Part shown: positions 60,292-64,000 of the stretch, piece by piece
Position numbering within the stretch: the first letter of the stretch is position 1
Layout of the letters: every line of letters begins with the position of its first letter
DNA from: Tachypleus tridentatus
Lineage: Eukaryota; Arthropoda; Merostomata; Xiphosura; Limulidae
Direction of reading: 5' to 3'
Length of the DNA stretch: 64,000 bases
Assembly (NCBI RefSeq): GCF_004210375.1
Contig: NC_134829.1
Span: 25,436,034-25,500,033, forward strand
Program-made: the position numbers and the translations under genes
The notes under the pieces: generated by a model
Database searches by the model: none
What the model saw: only the letters and a program-made list of their open reading frames with translations
Told to the model about the DNA's origin: nothing

Positions 60292-61715
60292 GTATGCAAT
60301 ATTTTATGTGATCAAGTTAATAGCTTCTATTGAAAAAGAAAATGTTACATTTGTAATACATAAAATACAGTTCTCTTACTATCTGCATAGTTTGAATGCT
60401 ATTAGACATGATGTTAATAGAATAGTTTTTGAAATTTGTGTGTTTATTCAATTTCTTTTCTTTTGAATCCTTGTCTTATTATAAGTAAGGAAGCAAATTA
60501 TTAGGAATTTTCTTTAAACAATTTGTTTTTCTTAACCTCTTTGTGTATATATACATGTATGCTGTAAATCATCTGTTACATTGTGTAGCAAATCTGAGAA
60601 TGTTAGTAATGATATGTTTGTTTTGTAGTATAATCTGAGGATTGTAAGGGAGCCAGTGTTATTAATATTAAGGTTTCTCATTGAATAGTATCAGTTAACA
60701 TAATCAGTACATTAATCAAGCTTACAATTAAATCTATTAATGCATGAAAATAATATTGACTACTCAGACCTAGTGTGTCAGATTATTATTTTCATTTATT
60801 CCAACTATCTAAGTCTCATGAGAATAATCATTTCATTGAATGTAACTGGTTAATGAGCCCAATGAATAAATGATTTGATTAGTAAATAAGACTAATCAAC
60901 CCAGCTCTAGTGTAATCTGTGTGAAACGTGGTACCATTTTTTGAACGTTCTGGACATCACAGTTAGTTCTAGCTTACAAGATGCTTATGTTATAATAAGA
61001 TACTGCAACCAAGATTTATATTTCCTGCAAGGCCAACATAAAGAGCTTTTAAAACAACTGGCAGTATTGTTTTGCAACAATTTTAAATACATTATTTGAT
61101 GGGCCTTGCCTCCTGTTCTAGGATTTCAATGATTTATTTTCAAACACTTCTAAAACAGCTTAGTATACAGTTTGTATTATATTTCAAGCTGGTAATGCTG
61201 TTTACATTTGTTTTACTTGTGAATCCCATAGCACACTACTACATAACTACATCCACTTTATACTGGGAGCTTCATAATGCTGAGTTACTTGGAATGTTGC
61301 AGCCAAGGTATTAACTCTTATGATGCAGTGATTATTCAAGCTGTAGTAAAACAGTGGAAAAAACCATTATGTGGAGTGATAAGTCCTGCTACTTTTGGTT
61401 TACTTTGAATAGACAGATTTGTTTGTTCTGGCATCTTGGAGGACACTTTGGATATAATTTTCATTCTAACTATGAAGTGTGGAGGACAGAGTATAATAAA
61501 ATGGTGCTATGTTTCATATAGTTGGTTTACAGGACATGGTTAACCACTGATGTGTAGGCAGAGCATGCAAATCATGCACTGCATGACCAATCAGAGAACT
61601 AAAAATGTGACAGTAACGTAACATTATACAACATAGTGTGTCATAAAGGTATACTTGTATGTGTCATGACAGTGAAAGAACTAAGGAAATTGTGAATATA
61701 ACTCTGTTTTCTGTT
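60292..61715. other. GALNS intron, AT-rich, nothing recognised
   Basis: No further GALNS exon, no repeat family identified. Confidence 0.45.
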
Positions 61716-61719
61716 TGCC

Positions 61720-62470
61720 TTAAAAAGTTATGAAATTATTCTGAAGACATTTGGAGAATCAATGAACAATTGCCACTCAATTCATGGACTTCAGTTCCTA
61801 ACATTTGTATTAATTTAGTAATTCTGTTGCAACAAATCTGTGAACCTTTTTGCATTTTTCTCAATTTCTGTACCATGATGTCCCTGGAGAAAACAAGTTC
61901 TTAGCTTAAAGTCTGGACCTCAAAATCTCTGAAGAATCCTTTGAAAGACCCATATCTCTCACCAAATCATTCAGTTTACCTTGTGTAAAAAGTTTTGGTT
62001 CACCAGATGCTTCAGGTTAAATGATTCCTCTCATCGTTTCTATTGACATCAAATTCAGAATTAGATGAAACTGTATCACATGTCTCCAGTGGAGTAGGTA
62101 CAAATACATCAGATCCATAAGCAATATGTCTTATTACAGATTGAAGGTTCAGAAAAGAAATTTCCTTTTTATTTCAAGCCTTGCACATTACATGAGCAAA
62201 AATAGCAGACATCTCCTTGGTTTCTAGGCTCATGTTAGACCATTGGAAAATTCAGAAGATAAATATTTTTTCTTACCTTTTAATCCACTGTCTCAACTCT
62301 TCAACACAAAAGGTGCAAACTCTGTGCAGAGTCCATAATTTGTGTTGGTCCCCAAGTTTTATTCCACTGTACATGTTGTACACTTTTTTGACAAATTCTG
62401 TAATATTTTGCTTATGTTTCTTTACAACAAATTACCACAAATATAACAGAATATATTGAGGTAATTTACA
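61720..62470 (-). pseudogene. decayed copy of a dispersed Cys-rich gene family (mobile-element associated)
   Basis: On the minus strand the beginning resembles a protein start seen repeatedly in arthropod genomes, with a C-Y-I-C-G finger-like motif and a G-D-Q-x-K-x-W block. The family is known to me only as an uncharacterised, repetitive one, probably carried by a mobile element. The copy is broken in several places and treated as a fossil. Confidence 0.5.
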
Positions 62471-62876
62471 CAACATCTTGTTGCCATAACCATGAATAAC
62501 AAATATTGAAAAGAAAAAACAAATGTCAAACTGCATGCATAAACAAAGAAATGATGTCTTGGAGCTTAGCAATTGTTTATATGCTAGCACTGCATTTCCT
62601 ATGGGTTCTACAATGATAGATAACAAAATGATACCTGATTTCAATTAAATGGATTTACTTTATGTAAAAGTACATGAGATGTTTTGCCAAAAATCAATAC
62701 ATGTATATCATTTTTGGATTCAGCATATGGAAATTTTTGTAGAACATGTCAAAATTTCAAAACAGTGACATCGGTGCAGGCAAATGTTGGTTCATCAACT
62801 GTGCTAAGTACTTCCAAAACATCTGCTGTATGATAAATCATCAGGATTACTCAAGATCATAATGATAAGATGTTAG

Positions 62877-62897
62877 TCTCTCTCTCTCTCTCTCTCA
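62877..62897. repeat. (TC)n microsatellite
   Basis: About ten uninterrupted TC dinucleotides. Confidence 0.95.
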
Positions 62898-63224
62898 ATT
62901 AAACTGTAGGTGTTGTTTTTCAAATCAAATATATTTATGTAGTTCTTTGAAATAAAAAAAATATATGTATTGGTAAATTTTTGAAGAACATAGGAAGGCA
63001 TAAAATAATGTATTAAAACCAAGAACAAAGGCAAGCATTTTGTTTTTGTAGGAACATGTTACAATGAAATTACCTTGAAAATATCAAAGATTACAAATTT
63101 ATACAAAGAGCACATACAAAATGCTTTATTTGCAGAACCTACATACTCTGTAAAAAATAATTTTGAAGTTTAAAACTATTTCCTTCATTAGTTTTTTCAC
63201 AATGCAGCAAAACAAACTATCCAA

Positions 63225-63319
63225 TGTTCTTTGTTAACATGAAGATAACCTAGGAAGGTCAGAAGGTTGTTCTCTACTTTAATAGTAAGTGTTAATACCC
63301 ATATCAGCCATTCTGAAAT
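63225..63319. mobile_element. Penelope-related end insertion, 95 bp
   Basis: Contains aagataacctaggaaggtca and gttgttctctactttaatag, followed by the cccatatcagccattctga end seen at 37,402 and 31,613. Target duplication acaaactatccaa lies at 63,212-63,224 and 63,320-63,332. The helix of the ribozyme-like core remains but GAAA has changed to GAAG. Confidence 0.85.
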
Positions 63320-63332
63320 ACAAACTATCCAA

Positions 63333-64000
63333 CAGTTACACAAACTTGATACAATTAGATTTCATGGAGTTAAGAAGCCCAGTTGCTCTAATAGTACATG
63401 AGAACTTCCTCACAAGATTTCAGAGATATGTGGTCAAAAGCATCTATTAATTTCAGTGTGCAGTTCCCAGTCTTGGGTGTTTTTCTTTTTTAGCTCCTGA
63501 GCTTTTTTTAACTTCAAATTCTTCTTGATTACCTTGTTTATTAGGCTTTCAGATATGCTATTATCATTTGGGTTCAAAAAATACTTTCTCAGAACCATAG
63601 CCTTTACTTTGCTGTAGGTGAGGGTGTAGTTTTGCAGACCACTTTTATTCTAAGCACTCTAATATACACATTTTATGTTTCTATGAAGAACATTGAAGCC
63701 TTCCTTTGTGAACTTACTATATAAGGTAATTATCCTCCTTTACAAAAAAAAAAAAAAAAAAAGAAAAGTTTTCATATTCTTCTTGCAAGAAATCTAACTG
63801 TGACAATATTGTATAACAAGGAAGTTGCTGTGGATTAAGTTGTCAATCGTATATCTCACAACGTCTTGAGTAACTTTAGCAGCAAGATACCATTTGCATT
63901 TAGTGGTGGAACTTTGACTTCAAAAGCTGGAAGGAGAGTGTCTGTAGGTAGGATATGTATGAGAATATTCTCTATCAAAAATATATTTCCTATGCTCTAA
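63333..64000. other. unassigned sequence to window end
   Basis: A poly-A run near 63,745-63,765 is present. No gene or repeat family could be supported. Confidence 0.45.

Overview
This is a eukaryotic window: AT-rich, intron-dominated and heavily populated by transposons. The host genes and repeats point to an arthropod. A tRNA-derived SINE of about 275 bp, many Penelope-like insertions and an arthropod-type myofilament exon together suggest a chelicerate, most likely a horseshoe crab. The species guess rests on my memory of the SINE and is inference.

Three host genes are visible. (1) A myofilament-type first coding exon lies on the minus strand at 7,228-7,799; its later exons are not recognised. 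(2) ADAT1, the tRNA adenosine-37 deaminase, lies on the minus strand; ten coding exons are placed from the start codon at 49,809 down to 20,984, with all three zinc ligands and the catalytic Glu present and only the last about 50 residues missing. Exon 1 carries an apparent one-base frameshift, and a 61-bp segment between exons 5 and 6 can be read only as an unusually short intron or as a sequence problem. (3) GALNS, the lysosomal N-acetylgalactosamine-6-sulfatase, lies on the plus strand; four consecutive exons (54,883-60,291) carry the intact sulfatase signature. Its first exon is not seen and may lie in or near a 500-base gap (54,049-54,548); its 3' exons lie beyond the window. ADAT1 and GALNS are divergent neighbours.

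Layout: 0-4.5 kb, SINE cluster plus one Penelope foldback; 4.8-6 kb, deleted Tc1 transposon; 6.2-6.6 kb, 45-bp minisatellite; 7.2-8.1 kb, myofilament exon and upstream region; 11.8-15.5 kb, DIRS-type fossil with inverted repeats; 18.6-20.1 kb, head-to-head Penelope pair; 21-50 kb, ADAT1 with introns holding a hAT nested in a Penelope foldback, a LINE fossil, a 12-copy satellite built around a SINE, a Ty3/gypsy fossil and a mariner; 50-54 kb, second DIRS fossil and gap; 55-60 kb, GALNS; 60-64 kb, repeats.

The most striking pattern is seven Penelope-related insertions, each flanked by a 10-15 bp target-site duplication and most built as inverted (snap-back) units. Their ends carry a hammerhead-ribozyme-like core in at least two sequence families, with compensating changes in the helix.
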